A DNA stretch of 64,000 bases from Onchocerca volvulus (taxonomy: Eukaryota; Nematoda; Chromadorea; Rhabditida; Onchocercidae), in the NCBI GenBank assembly GCA_000499405.2, contig HG738137.1:13509661-13573660 (forward strand), written 5' to 3'. The position numbers and the translations under genes were made by a program. This document shows positions 13,140-26,100 of this stretch, piece after piece. A model generated the notes under the pieces. It saw only the letters and a program-made list of their open reading frames with translations, did no database searches and was not told the origin of the DNA. How positions within the stretch are numbered: position 1 is the stretch's first letter; each line of letters starts with the position of its first letter.

Positions 13140-16100
13140 AAAAACTTAATATACCTGGAAATACCGTGGAGGAATCTCGAACGCTGAAATTGAATGGGCA
13201 TGTTGGATTTGATTCACTTCCACATCAATTGGTTCGAAAATGCACTGAACGAGGGTAATTGTAAAATCAATTAAATTTAATTCAAGTGCTCTTCTTAGAG
13301 TTATCATTCTTAAATATTTGAAACATTATTACCAGTTGCACGGATTTTTCGGTACATTATTTGGATCTGAGTAAAGAGTTACATATAAAATTAAATTCTA
13401 ATACTCCAATGAATAATTTGTTTTTTCTTTTTTTGATCAACTTATATGGAAAATTTTTAGATTTCAGTTCAATTTGATGTGTGTTGGTGAAACAGGCATG
13501 GGTAAAACAACACTGATTGAATCGCTGTTTAATATGAAGCTTGAATTTCATCCCTGTAATAATGAACTTAAGACTGTAGAATTGCTTTCAAGGACATATG
13601 GTAAATGCGTTGCAATTGTTGTTTTGTAGTTTTATTTTGTTTACTAGAGAAGTGTTCTATTTCTAAAGCTATTGTATTTAGATGTTGTGGAAGGTGGAAT
13701 TAGGCTGAAATTGACTATTGTTGAAACAGCTGGATTTGGTGACCAGCTTGATAAAGACAAAAGGTTAGTAATATACGATAATATTCACATTTTTTAAACG
13801 AATTAATTTGTAAAAATATAGTAGTATTCATATATGATTCTAAAAATGATAGCATCTAACATTATTACTATTTCCGTTACTGAAAAGCATTTCCAATAAG
13901 CTACCAGGCAAATTATTCAGGCTATATTCTTCCAGAAAGGACCAGATATTTCTAATATGCTTGAAATAGAGTCTTAGGTAAAGGTATAAAAGTGGACTTT
14001 TTTCTACTGGAGAGAAGCTTTAAAACATGCATTACGATAGGTGGTCAATTCTAATTTCCCTTTTAGAAATGAACGAGTTCACGCACCGCTATCTAGATTA
14101 TTCACGGCGAATAGATAATTTTTTTCACATCGAAAACAAAATAGAAATTTGAAATATATAGTTAAATTATCAAACATATGATCTGAAAATATTTGTATAA
14201 ATAATTATTGCTTCATTTTAGCGCTCAGGTAATCGTTGATTTCATAAATGAGCAATTCGAAAAATATTTGAAGGAAGAGTTGAAAATAAAACGTTGTTTG
14301 GATTATTACGATGATACACGTATTCATGCTTGTCTTTACTTCATATCGCCTACAGGACATGGGTTTGTATAATCTTCTTTCTTTATCGCAATATAGAAAT
14401 TAATTTGCAAAGCAAAATTAGCGATCCATTTTTTTCTTGAAAAATGGAATATAGTTTTACTATATCATTGTGAAAAACATTTTTCGAAGTGATATAATTA
14501 TTTGTATTTGGTTTTATGTGAAAAATGTTGTTTTCCCCATTTTCTCTTTTTTTCTTTCCTTTTCCCAATATATATATATATAAGATAATTGAAATCATTG
14601 AGTTTTCTTTTTTTGATATATATAAATGACATGCTTTTTTGAAGATTTTATTGATTACATTTTCGACTTTTATTTCCCGAGAAAGATAATGCTGATGTAT
14701 GTTTTTTGACTGTGAATATGAGCATTTGTTCATTTTTCCCCAACTCTTACGATTGCCGAATAAATTAAACTTAAATATAATATGATGGGTTTTTCCTTCA
14801 CCTTTAGTTTCGTTTGTTATCAAAATTTCCCACACATTTATATTTGTTGAACTTTTTATTTCATTATTTCAAGGTTGAAGGGTTTTTTTCTGTTGCTTTA
14901 TTTTTTTGCTATTGCCGCCAAAATACATTGCTAATCGACATTGTTGTTACTAAAAAGAATATATGATCTTTGAAAGTACTCCTAGTGCAGCCTATACCTG
15001 TTACTAATCATATCAAAAGGTTAAGTATTGATTCGCTGAGCTAGATGATATCATCAATCAATATTTGCGAAGATGCTTAGTTAAGATTTTTTTTTTCTTT
15101 TTTTTAAAATCTTTTCCAAGTTCGATTGACATTCCAGTCATCCACTCTTCATTCTGTCGGACGATATGTTAATAGATGTCAGAAAAAATATATAAATCAA
15201 TATCTCTGTTATAAATATGGTCATATGTTAATTACTGATGTTATAATTAGCATTTACATTGAATAGGATGAATCATTTCTGCAATTTCCCAACATATGGC
15301 AATGCTCTAATCGAGAAACGTGATACGCTGATGGATGAACTTTTTTTTTTTGCATATGCTTGTTTAGTAAACGGTGAGGATTTAGAGAGAAAAAAGTGTC
15401 GAATTGCCATACTAAAACCTCTTCTTTTTTTTTTCGTGCACTTTTTTCTCTTACATCCATTTTTTCAAATTTCTTTTCGATGATTTATATGGTATCATTC
15501 GCCGCCATCTGGCTTCATTGTCCTTATGATCCAGATGGCCATTATTCTCCATCTGTCTTTTTTTTCCTTTTTTTTTTTCGGAAAAACTTTACCAATTTCT
15601 TTTCTCATCCTCTCGTCATTTACATCGTTTAATTAAACTACAGTGTTCGTTCCTTTGAAATGGATGAAAAAATAATGCAAAAAGAAAAAGATAAAGACGA
15701 GATGATGAAGCAATCCCTTCCGTCATACATTTCATTTTTTTTTTTTCTCTTTGTTGGAATTTTTTATATGCCATAACCGGTTTTTCGATTTGGTTCAAAT
15801 GTGATGCATTTTATCACATTAAAGTAATAGACTTAAATTAACGGTATTTCTTCATTTCAGTGGCATGATTTTTGTCAATATTAAGTCGATTTTAGAATTC
15901 ATAATTCTATTCCTTTTCTTCCTTCTTTCTCTTATCTTGCTTTCCAAAATTTTGACGTTTCTTTTATTGTTTAGAATAACTTATTTTTAATCCTTTCTAA
16001 TCAATAATGGATTATGCATCTTTTGGTGAAATAGTTTAAATCTTTCCAAGATAATAAATAAGATAATTGGGTGATATATTTTTGTCGAAGTTCCCCTGTA

Positions 16101-19100
16101 ACCGTTTCAGCCGAAATAAGCATTTACTTGTTTTCTTGATAATCATAAAAAAGAAAAAGATTAAAATTTTTTCCATGGCACTTACTTACTTTACCAAGTA
16201 CTATGAAAAGAATTAGGTATCATGATACATTATAATTACATTTTACGAATCTGTTATTATTTTCCCTTTTCCACCACAAAAAAAAAAAAAAAAAAAAAAA
16301 GAAATGCTTGTCTTTTTCTTTGTTCTTTGTGATTCTTGATGTTTTGATAGAAGTCATACACCGATTCGATTTGTTGCTTTGAGGAAGAAATTTGCATACC
16401 AATTTCTTTTTTTCATCTCCCTTCGGTATCATTATTTTATTGCTCATTGTCGTACCATGTCATGTCGTGTTGAGTCGTCAGTAGGATTTTACTTTGAAGA
16501 TGACATGATACTATCTTTTTATATTACAAATTATTCTTTCATCAGCTCGTTCTGTTTATATTTTCGATGAATAAAACCGTAAACATTAATCGGATCATTT
16601 GCTGTAAAAGAAAGTGAAATTGAAATATTTGATTTTTTTGTTCGCTGTGATTAATTAATTCTTATTGTTTGTGACATCGCACTTTCAACAGTCTTTTCTC
16701 TTACCTCAAATTAATCAAAAAAATATATATATTTATATCTTCGTAAGGATTGACAAATGTATCAAGAAAATGTTCTTGTTTTTTATTTATTTTTTGTTTT
16801 TTTTGTTTTTTTTTTTTCATACTGGAAAATTTTTTCTCAAAATGTACAGAGTATGGTGACAGTAGTTTTTAATCAAAAAAATGATTGTTAATTGGTGGTT
16901 TTTTTTTTTTTTATTTGTTCAAATACTCCGAAATTAGAAAAATCTTCTTGAATTTTCGAAATTATATGAAACAAGTATAAGTTTTAGTTGTAAATTTGAC
17001 CGAACAAATATAAATTTAATCCTATTTCATCTTTCTATTAAAATACAGTTTGATTATGGAATGATTTTTAGTTCATCTATTTATTTCTTTTTGAGATGAA
17101 CAGTTATTCTACGTCACTTTTGGAGAAAGTCTTTTACATTTAGTCTTGTTGAATAGTCAAGATTATTGTTGTTTTATTCTGATTTTTTCTTTGCAATATA
17201 ATGCAGAGTTTTGTTTTGTGAGTATTCATCTGGAATAAATGACTAAGTTTCTTAAAATTTGGGGATACCATTTAACAACGAACAAATAGCAATCATATGA
17301 AATTCGTATTGTAATATTTCTGTAATGATCTTACTGCAGTGTGATTATAGATGAAACATTCTTTCTAATCTCATTTATTTTGCTGCTGTATTTCTTATCA
17401 ATCATATATAGCATTTCCGTTTAATTCGTTTTTTCTTTACAGTAAAATGTTTCCGGTATAGCCAGCCATATTTCCAAGATGACTAATGCTTTACAAAAAA
17501 TATTATAGAGGAATGTTAATTATTTTCAGTAATTTCAATCATTTTTAGAAGCACTCCATTTTCTAAAATTGTACAGACGAATTGATTTAAAGGAACATTT
17601 TGATAATTAAAAGGATAAACTTTTTTCGAAATGACCTTATGCCATCAAGTGACAAGAAATCAAATTATTCTGGATAACTGGTAACAATTAAATGAAGTGA
17701 CCAAAGTGATCAAAAATTAGGCTCTTCTGCATAGATAATATAAATGGTTATTAAACAAATGATGAATGAAAATATATTATTCTTATTTCCAACACAATCT
17801 CATCCGTTAAAGCTAATTAGCATTTTTTCTTTTTTTTTTTTAATAATTGAATTTTGGAAATTTTGAACGAAAACAACAAATTGTGATCAAAATTTTCTGC
17901 ATTAGCATCTTTTTTTCCAGATATTCATTGATTGTACTGTTTTTAAGTATCATTTAGTATATCTTTGAAGTGAATAAGATTTAGAATTTAAATCAGGATT
18001 AGAGTTTCATACATGATATAATATTTGCGTATGATACTTTAAAAATTTCTTCTAAATTTTTTTTTTTTTTTTTTTTTGGAAATTAATTTTTATCCTAGAA
18101 GATCGAAAGAATTTTATTGTATATGGATCCAAAGATTTTAAAATTTCTTTTTTTTTTAAAGATATACCTTATTATTACTATTTTTTTTCTATGATATAAA
18201 CCTATTGGTTTCTAGTTCTAATTAGTGAGTTTAACTTTATTCTTCTGCGACAAGCAAATTACATTTGTTTTGATTTTTTTTTAACCGAATTTCTTGTTCC
18301 TTATTTTCAGGCTGAAAGCACTCGATGTAGTAACCCTGCAACGGCTTGCAGAACGGGTGAATGTTATACCTGTGATTGCAAAGGCTGATACCACCTGCAA
18401 AGATGAACTTATAAGATTCAAGAGCAAGGTTAAAAATATATGTTCAGTAGACATCAGAAAGTTTGACTTCATGATGATAATGATCTTTCCCAGTTTATTA
18501 TTTATCATGATTATTTTGACTTCAATTTTTAAGAAAATTGTTTCATTTCAATCATTTTCAATTTCACACTTGCACCAACTCTACTTGATGATTGAGCATT
18601 CTGTGAAGTTGCACATCTCATTTCTCTATAGATTTGGAATTTTTTATTTTATTTTATTTTTTTCAAGTTTGTGTCATTGTTTTCCTTTTAATTTACTGCT
18701 GATAAAACTATGGTTGGATTAAAGTAAATGCTTAAATAGAGATTTGATAGTATCTTTTCATGCTTCCAATAGTCCGAAAATTATATTTATTTGTTGAAAT
18801 TTTCATTATCTAAAGCCAATTTCTTATTCTAGATTTTAAGCGAGTTGCGAAGCCATAATATTCCTATCTATCAGTTTCCGACTGACGACGAGACGGTACG
18901 AGCAATAAATACAGAATTAAATCAGCTTGTGCCATATGCTGTTGTAGGCAGTACTGATTTTGTGAAAAAAGAAAACGGCAAAATGGTTCGAGCACGTCGA
19001 TATCCGTGGGGAATGGTTGAAGGTGCATATTTTTCATTTTTGAAATATTCGCTAGCTTGCATGAAATACAGAGTGAGAATTTTTGATGCAGCTGTTCAAT

Positions 19101-20391
19101 TTAAAGATAATTGATAATTTAATCAATGAAAATTTAAATAAATTTTTTGAAGTACTGGTATGGTGATTTTCTTCGGGAAGTTTTTGCCCTTATCAACTAA
19201 GCAGAAAATGTACTGCATTGAATTTCTGAACGATTTTGGTTCTATACCGTATTCACTTCTAATTGACTAGGCGAAGCACTTTTCGGAAATTTAAAATATG
19301 ATTTCAAAGTGCAGTCGAAAATGAGGAACACTGCGATTTCGTCAAATTGCGTGAGGCAGTATTGCGTACAAATGTTGATGCATTACGTGAACGGACACAC
19401 AGAGTGCTTTATGAAGCATATCGTCGTGAACGTTTACGTGCAATGAAAGTTGGTGATGGTGATACAGGACCTAAAATGATGGAAGCTTTCGCACAGGTTC
19501 TTTTTTTATTTTACAATTTACTTTTTTAAACTATGATCTATTCAAATATTGTAAATAGTAGCAGAGTAAATATGCAATATTTAATATCGCTCTATTGTTT
19601 GGCGAAATATAATGTAATTTGAAATACGAAATGTCATTTCAAGGTGTCATTTTACATTTTATTGCGGTAATAGGTACATTTCAGAATATTAAAATTTTTC
19701 TCCTTTTTTTCGACACACAAAAGTGCGTTAAACTTTAGTGGAAAAGCAAACATTAGTGAAAAAAAACTCGCTAGGTTAGAATATCACATATCCAAGTTCA
19801 GATGATTACGGGATTTATATCTTTCACTTTTGTAAATATTTAGTTGAATAATTTCGTTTTGAGTATCTTTTCATTCATTGTAATATGACTTTCTACAGAA
19901 GCAACGTGAATTCATCGATGAAATGACAAATAAGGACAAGATTTTACGAGAGGAATTCGTTGCACGAGTTAATAAGAAAGAGGAAGAGATGAAAAGGAGA
20001 GAAGAATTGGTTAGTTCCTATTTCTGCTTTTTTTTTTTTTTTTTTTTTTGCTGAAACTAGCTTTTAAATTTTGTTTCCGAATACTGGAAATAAATGGAAA
20101 GTTGATTAATTTCTCTTTTGCATGGTCTTTCCTTTTTTTTTTTTTTTTTTTTTCTCTTCCAAACTTAATACTTAACGAAATTCTTCATTATTTTTTCTGA
20201 AAATTTTGCAAATTATTCTTTGATTTTTTTCAAAGAAATCTTTCTATTTGTTGCAGCTAAATTTACGAACTAAAGAGATCAGCGATAATTTTGATGAAGA
20301 ATTACGGCGTATCGAATCACAAATGCATACATTGTTGGAGGAGAAAACGAAATATGAATTGAAAACAGCTGGAAAAAAGGCAAAGAAATAA
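13140..20391 (+). CDS. septin, SEPT6-group (UNC-61-like)
   Basis: Septins are filament-forming GTP-binding proteins of the cell cortex and cytokinetic ring. Nine exons: 13140-13254, 13461-13600, 13682-13763, 14222-14362, 18311-18428, 18833-19022, 19315-19496, 19899-20009, 20257-20391 (stop TAA). About 404 residues follow the N-terminal extension. Before the GTPase domain stands GHVGFDSLP, the hallmark lead-in of SEPT6-type septins. The P-loop is GETGMGKT (full-model residues 401-408). The G3 region is TAGFGD, as in the SEPT6 group (TVGFGD), in place of DTPGFGD. G4 is AKAD (536-539). The septin unique element includes [19 protein letters not shown]. The C-terminus is a charged, Glu/Lys-rich coiled coil ending in KKAKK. 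The P-loop-proximal segment shows no clear switch I Thr, as in catalytically silent SEPT6 septins. C. elegans has two septins, UNC-59 and UNC-61; this one resembles the SEPT6-like partner, probably UNC-61, but orthology is inferred. Confidence 0.95.
14363..18310 (+). other. 4-kb intron inside the septin GTPase domain
   Basis: It separates the codons for TGHG from GLKALD; donor GTTTGT at 14363 and acceptor TTTTCAG before 18311. Many T homopolymers are present. The open frames inside (for example 150 codons on the minus strand at 14383-14835) are Lys/Asn/Ile/Phe-rich and lack support as genes. Confidence 0.7.
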
Positions 20392-21323
20392 GAAAGAATC
20401 ATTTGTAGTATGTTCCATGCGTTATTGCTACCTGTGCATTTCCATATTCTCCATACATTCCTTTCCGCTTGTACTTTTTTCTGCAAAACAATGTTTTAAT
20501 ATCAAATATTTTCGTTTTGCTGTCTTGGCAGTTATATGTGCAATTTTTATTCGTTGAAGTTTTAAAAAAGTTGTGTTTTTCCTTCTTTGTCGCTTTTTTA
20601 AATATGAAATTATTTCGTTTTGTAAACTCTATGAATGATTTTATCGGAATTCAAATTGCCGATTGAGGTCGCACCGTAGAATTTTTATGTATTTGGAAAT
20701 GATATTGAATTAAAGTTGATGTTATTAAAAGGAAATTTCTGTTGTTAAAGTAGCGAATGAGATTTTATTTGAACATTTTCGATGTTCAATATAAGAACAA
20801 GAGTATAGAATTCATAAAATTTTCTTTAAAATTTGACTGAAAATTAGTATTACCATTTTATGGTAAACGGTTCGACCTCATTATCGAGCGTTTAGTCGGA
20901 AACTGTACGATCGATTCTTTTAGTCATGAGGATTTGTTCTTAATTTTTCCATCTTTGTTTTTGTTTTTTGTTTTTTGTTTTTTTTTTTTTTTTTTTTTGG
21001 AATTATTATCAAATATCTATATTGAGTATAGTTTAAAACTGCAATTGGAATTTTGCTTCATCAATATTAGTTTTTGTAGGTGGGAAATTTGAATTGAAAC
21101 AGTTTTTGGTTGCTACGAATTTTTCTGGGAATATTTGAATTTTTGCTTTATTTGATTTCTTATGGTAAGTTTTTTTTTTTTTTTTTGTTCATTTATGCCA
21201 AAAATTTGTGATTTCTGCAAAAAAATTATGAAGACTTGGGGCTAATATTCATTGAACAATTCTCAAAATAAATTTCATTCAACATATCGAAAGGGGACAA
21301 AATTTTAGGTGGTTCAATAGATT

Positions 21324-21356
<33 letters not shown>

Positions 21357-21541
21357 TTGATAAGGAAAAAATATATATTGGTATGTGAGAATGGCTTTTT
21401 TATGTTGAAAAATAATGATATATTTTTCGAAAGTAACAAAAAATTTTTTTCTCTATTCAAATTCCAGAATTATTGCCAAATTTTGGAAATATTAATGGCG
21501 AATGTTTTATATATGTGATTCAACTTTTCCACCCATTTCAG
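20392..21541 (+). other. septin 3' UTR and short intergenic region
   Basis: After the septin stop there is no further gene-like exon. The stretch contains long poly(T) tracts (about 20979-20998 and 21327-21355). It ends in a pyrimidine-rich TTTCCACCCATTTCAG acceptor at 21526-21541 that precedes the next candidate ATG. Confidence 0.5.
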
Positions 21542-21552
21542 TAAACATAAGA

Positions 21553-22575
21553 ATGGAAAGATTACCATTGCTTCTGTTGATTTTTGTTCTTTTTATGACA
21601 ATTTGTAATTTCAAAGCAGAGAAGAGGGTTGGGACGAAATCGGATTTTTTCGTACAATTGATTGTATTTGGTTTTGTTCCAAACTATTTACAATCCAAAT
21701 TGATAGATCCGATTTCGTTACAACCAATAGTTTTTCTTGCTATTCATGAAAGTAAAACACACATTGTGTTTTCTTTGTTTTAAATTCGACATTATCGCAA
21801 CATTTTTATCTTGTTGCTGATCCTTGATTCGGCTTCGTTTTTAGCCTATTCATTTCTTATCTCCTTCAATGCAATGATGATGAATAATTGATTACAAAAG
21901 AGTTTTGTTATCATTGATTTAAATCATATCATTTCTGTTTGGTATTCTCTCTTCAGTTAGTCTCTTTCTCTTTTTTTAGTCATTATCCAGACAATCCCTT
22001 TGATAGTTTTAAATTAGCATTCAGATCTATTGCAGATTGGTTTGATTTATATATATTATTGAGTAGCGCTTTTGCTGGACTGTACAATTTAGTTCCCCAT
22101 AATTCTTGCGCATATTTCTTGCAACGGACAAAAATTGGGAAGTTCTATGGTAAATAAGAATCCTAAGGTCAGAATTTTTATGACAAATAGGAATTCTGTG
22201 ATCGAAGTTTCACTTTTTAGCGGTTCTTTCCAATGAACAAAATCCTTAATTCAGTCCCTCCATACCATCACGATCGAGCATTTAAATTAAAGGAAAGAAG
22301 GATTTCTCGTTTATTCTTTGTCTAGTTTGACTGTGTTGTAGATCTCTTTTTATCTCTTGTCCGAAGTTTCTCATAATTTACTTAAAATTTCCAGTGGTAA
22401 AAGAACTTAAATTAGTGCCAGCTATCTCAGAAAGAATCATTTTGTGCATTTTACGACACTGCTTATTAATTATTTTGCCTTCCTTATTTCTTTTGTTTAT
22501 TTCTTATCACTGCAACTATTATAACGAAAAAAATAGTTCTGTGTTATGCAGTGTAATTGCAACGAAATCCTTTTA
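21553..22575 (+). CDS. candidate secreted or membrane protein, unrecognised
   Basis: Weak model. A pyrimidine-rich acceptor ending at 21541 sits 11 nt before ATG 21553, as expected for spliced-leader addition. The ATG begins a signal-peptide-like sequence (MERLPLLLLIFVLFM). The first exon could end at the GTATTT donor near 21664. A likely second exon (21957 or 21980 to 22149, donor G|GTAAATAAG) encodes a segment starting HYPDNPFDSF. The third starts at 22395 after TTTCCAG in matching phase (G|TG), encodes KELKLVPAISER and then a hydrophobic stretch, and reaches TAA at 22573-22575. The first junction is uncertain because several donors fit. I do not recognise the family, and parts could be non-coding. 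Confidence 0.3.
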
Positions 22576-22970
22576 AAGACAAAACAGAATCTATTTATCA
22601 CTTTTCGAAATTTTATTGTAGACTTGAGAAAAATTCACAAATTATGGTGGTCATCGGGAAGCATTTATCCAATTTTCCTTTATAAATTTCAAATTTTCTT
22701 ACAGATAAATTGCATTTTCAATAAAATGGAATAATGTGCATCTATCCCACAACACAGAATAATACGCATCTTTCTACGGAAGCTATACTGCCTATTTTTG
22801 CGTTTTTTAATTATTCCCATTGATAAGATGATTTTGCAACATATAAAATAAGCCGGGTCGATGCTACATCTGCTAAACATAAAAATATCAAATTAAAATT
22901 CATTAAACGAATAAATGGAAAGATAGCAATTCTTAGAAAATCATCGAGAAGAAAATATTGCCAGCACACA

Positions 22971-22998
22971 TTTTTTATTTTTTATTTTTTATTTTTTG
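22971..22998. repeat. 7-bp tandem repeat (ATTTTTT)
   Basis: Four consecutive copies of a seven-base A-plus-six-T unit. On the minus strand this gives several AATAAA hexamers, about 150 nt past the stop of the minus-strand secreted protein gene, so the tract may act as its polyadenylation signal (inference). Confidence 0.8.
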
Positions 22999-23147
22999 AT
23001 ATATCGTTCATTTAGAATGAAATTAGTCAACAGATTATTACGAAAAATGTTAAAACTTCCTTCTCATTCCGTCTTTTTCTGTACATTTCATACTTGACTT
23101 AATTTACATATGAACAGAAGGTAAACTGAAATTTATAATTCTGGTGT

Positions 23148-26100
23148 TTAATTGGTTCGTTTGCTCAATTTCCGCATTTTTGAAATGCGGGGCGATGAAT
23201 TTATCGTCATCGATTTCATTTCATCTGTCGATGGTACTTTATCTGCCACCTGCACTTCATCTGTCGACTTTCCTTCATCCGCTGACCGCACTGCATGGAT
23301 CAGTTGCACTGTGTCCATCGACTGCACTCCATCTATCAATTCCACTTTATCAGCCGACTGTACTTCATCCGTCGAATGCGCTTTATCCGTCAATTTCGTT
23401 TTATCCGTCGGCTGTGCTTCATCCATCGACTGCATTTCATTCGTCGATCTCACTTTATCCGCCGATCGAACTCCATCCTTTGACTGCGTTTCATCCGTCA
23501 GTTTCACTTTATTCACCGGCCGTAATTCATCTGTCGACTGCGCTTCATCCGTCAACTTCACTTCATCCGCCGACCGTACTCTATCCATCGACTGTATTTC
23601 ATCCGTCAGTTTCACTTTATCCACCGGCCGTGATTCATCTGTTGATTGCGCTTCATCCGTCGGTTTCACTTTATCCACCGGCCGTACTCCATCTGATGAT
23701 TGCGCTTCATCCGTTAACTTTACTTTATCCGTCGAACGTGCTGCATCCATCGATTGCGTTTCATCTTCCTTTGAATCGTATTCTTTTGATTCAATATCTT
23801 CGTGTACGATTTTTTTCTGATCTGTTTTATTGCATTTTTTGTCATCTTTTACCGATAATTCTTCTGTCATTTGTGATGTTCGCTTATCATTTAACTTTAG
23901 TTGATTGTCATTTACCGATTGCTTATTATTGTAATTGATTTGTTTTTCTCGTCTTTTGGAATATATTTCAGTATTTTGTTCATAAGGTGTTTTTTTTTTT
24001 TTAGACACTTTTGGACTTAACGCCGTAGCCTGAAATAATGAATTTTTATGAAAACTGAAGAATATTTTATTTAAAAATGAAATTAATAATAAAATAACTG
24101 ATAGTACTTTTTAGCCTTCTAGAAAATCCTCAAATAATTTGAACTTGATGCAATGTATTTAATTAAAATAATTCCATAAAATGTCAAAGTTTTACATTTA
24201 ATACATCCTTCTAGAGAATATAAACCAAAAAAAAAAGTCTCATTTAATATGATCACAAAAGAAATTGATCTTGCTGGAGGTTACACTAACAGGTCTATTA
24301 GTTGGAAATTTAATCGAAAAGGATTCATCAGAAGGATTTACCGACGCTCCATCAATTGGGAGTCAATTTAATTGCTTTAATTATTTCGACTATGTTTTTC
24401 ACTACATCTTTCTTTTTAGCATATATAAAATATTTTATCATTGTTTGAATGATACTATTCTATGAAATGCTCAAAAAATTTCACATTTGTAGTCTTCAAT
24501 CTTATTATATTCATAAATATAACAGTTTGCATAATGACAATGTATAGAATGGAATATTTAAGAAATTTTTAAAAGTTACAAAAAAAATACGTCGCTAATA
24601 AATGCCATCATTAATAAAATTATACATTTAGAAAAATGATAATAAGCAAACCCCAGTAGTAGGTCGATAACATAGCGTATAATATTTAACTGGACATCCT
24701 TTATTATTTCTTTCAGCTAGAAGATATATGCAAAGACAATCAGGATCCTTCGTCCAACCTTCTAAACTTTGTCCACAACTTTTATCCGTATCTTTATGCG
24801 GTGCTGAATGCAACATCGGTCTAAGTTCCGGACATCTGCTTGGCTGAAATTCTATTTTTATGTCTTCCTTTATTGATACGGTATGATCTAATTAGGTGCC
24901 GGATAATTGTACAACGTGATGTATTAATTAAAAATTAGTTTAATTACTACGGTTTCAAAAGAAAAGAAAATTTTGACTATAAAGATTTGAAATTATACCA
25001 TGGGAAGATTTCTTAAGAATAACGCCCTCTTTCCAGCCTCCAATGTATAGCTACTTTGCGGTATTTCTCCGTAGCTACTTTCTGGTTCCTTTTCGTAGCT
25101 ACCTTGTGATCCCTTTTCAGCCGATGATGTATAATTACTTTGTGGCCTTTCTCCATAGCTACTTTGCGGTTTTTCTCCATAGCTACTTTGCGGTTTTTCT
25201 CCATAGCTACTTTGCGGTTTTTCTCCATAGCTACTTTCTGGTTCCTTTTCGTCCGCTGTTGTATAACTACTTTGTGGATTTTCTCCATAATTACCTTGTG
25301 GAACATTTTCATAGGCACTTCGCGATTCCTTTACATAGTTATTTTGAGCTTCTTTTTCAACCGTTGATGAATAGTTGTCGGTATCATATGATGCAGACGA
25401 TGAATTGTCTTGAGTTCCAGGAGCTAATATAGGCCGATAATTGGATGGTGCTGCTTGCGAGCCAATATCATAATTTGCTGAAACATTAGTCTCATTAAAT
25501 TTCGGATATGGCGATACATCCGTACCATTCCTTGGTATCGTATCAGGTGAAACATACTTATTTTCTTCGTTCGATCCATATGAGATGGCTTTTTCATTTT
25601 GTTTATTTGATTGCCGTTTAAAATTATCATGCAAATTTTTCTCATTCTCCTTTTTTTCCTTCAAATAATGATATGCTATATGAAGAGGAATTTGTTCTTT
25701 TGCCAATTTGTTCGGATTTTTTTGACGATTCAGTCGAATTAACGGCGATTTCATTTTATGTTCAGAAATTGATTGAGATTGAAAATCCAAATTTTGTTGA
25801 TAAGCTGATTTCGAATAATTTGTATTTCTTCGTTTAATAATCGTTTCTAAATCCTGTTTGTCCGTTATTATCTTCTCGGTTTCTTTATTGGCAGCTGAAG
25901 TTGCTCTCGGAAGAATTACGGCATGACTAGTGCTAAGACGTTGAATTCTCTTACCAAACCATTTTGGAACATTATTTTTCCTTATTCGATCTTTCTCAAT
26001 ACCAAACTTCAATTGTTCCTCTGGAAAAATTTCCATCATTTTTTATGAAAGTTCAAAATTCTAGATAATGATGATAATCACTTGCAGTAGTAACATTTAC

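Noticed and set aside
14383..14835. 150-codon open frame on the minus strand inside the septin intron
   Set aside because: Lys/Asn/Ile/Phe-rich composition typical of chance frames in AT-rich DNA, no splice or start context, and it lies antisense in a clear intron.
23152..23820. 222- and 264-codon open frames on the plus strand over the acidic repeat exon
   Set aside because: They are antisense shadows of an in-frame tandem repeat, which keeps other frames open too. The minus frame has the splice acceptor and matching phase with upstream exons.
25043..25432. plus-strand and second minus-strand open frames over the SYGEKPQ repeats
   Set aside because: Shadow frames created by the 24-bp repeat; only the minus frame with the signal-peptide exon joins in phase.
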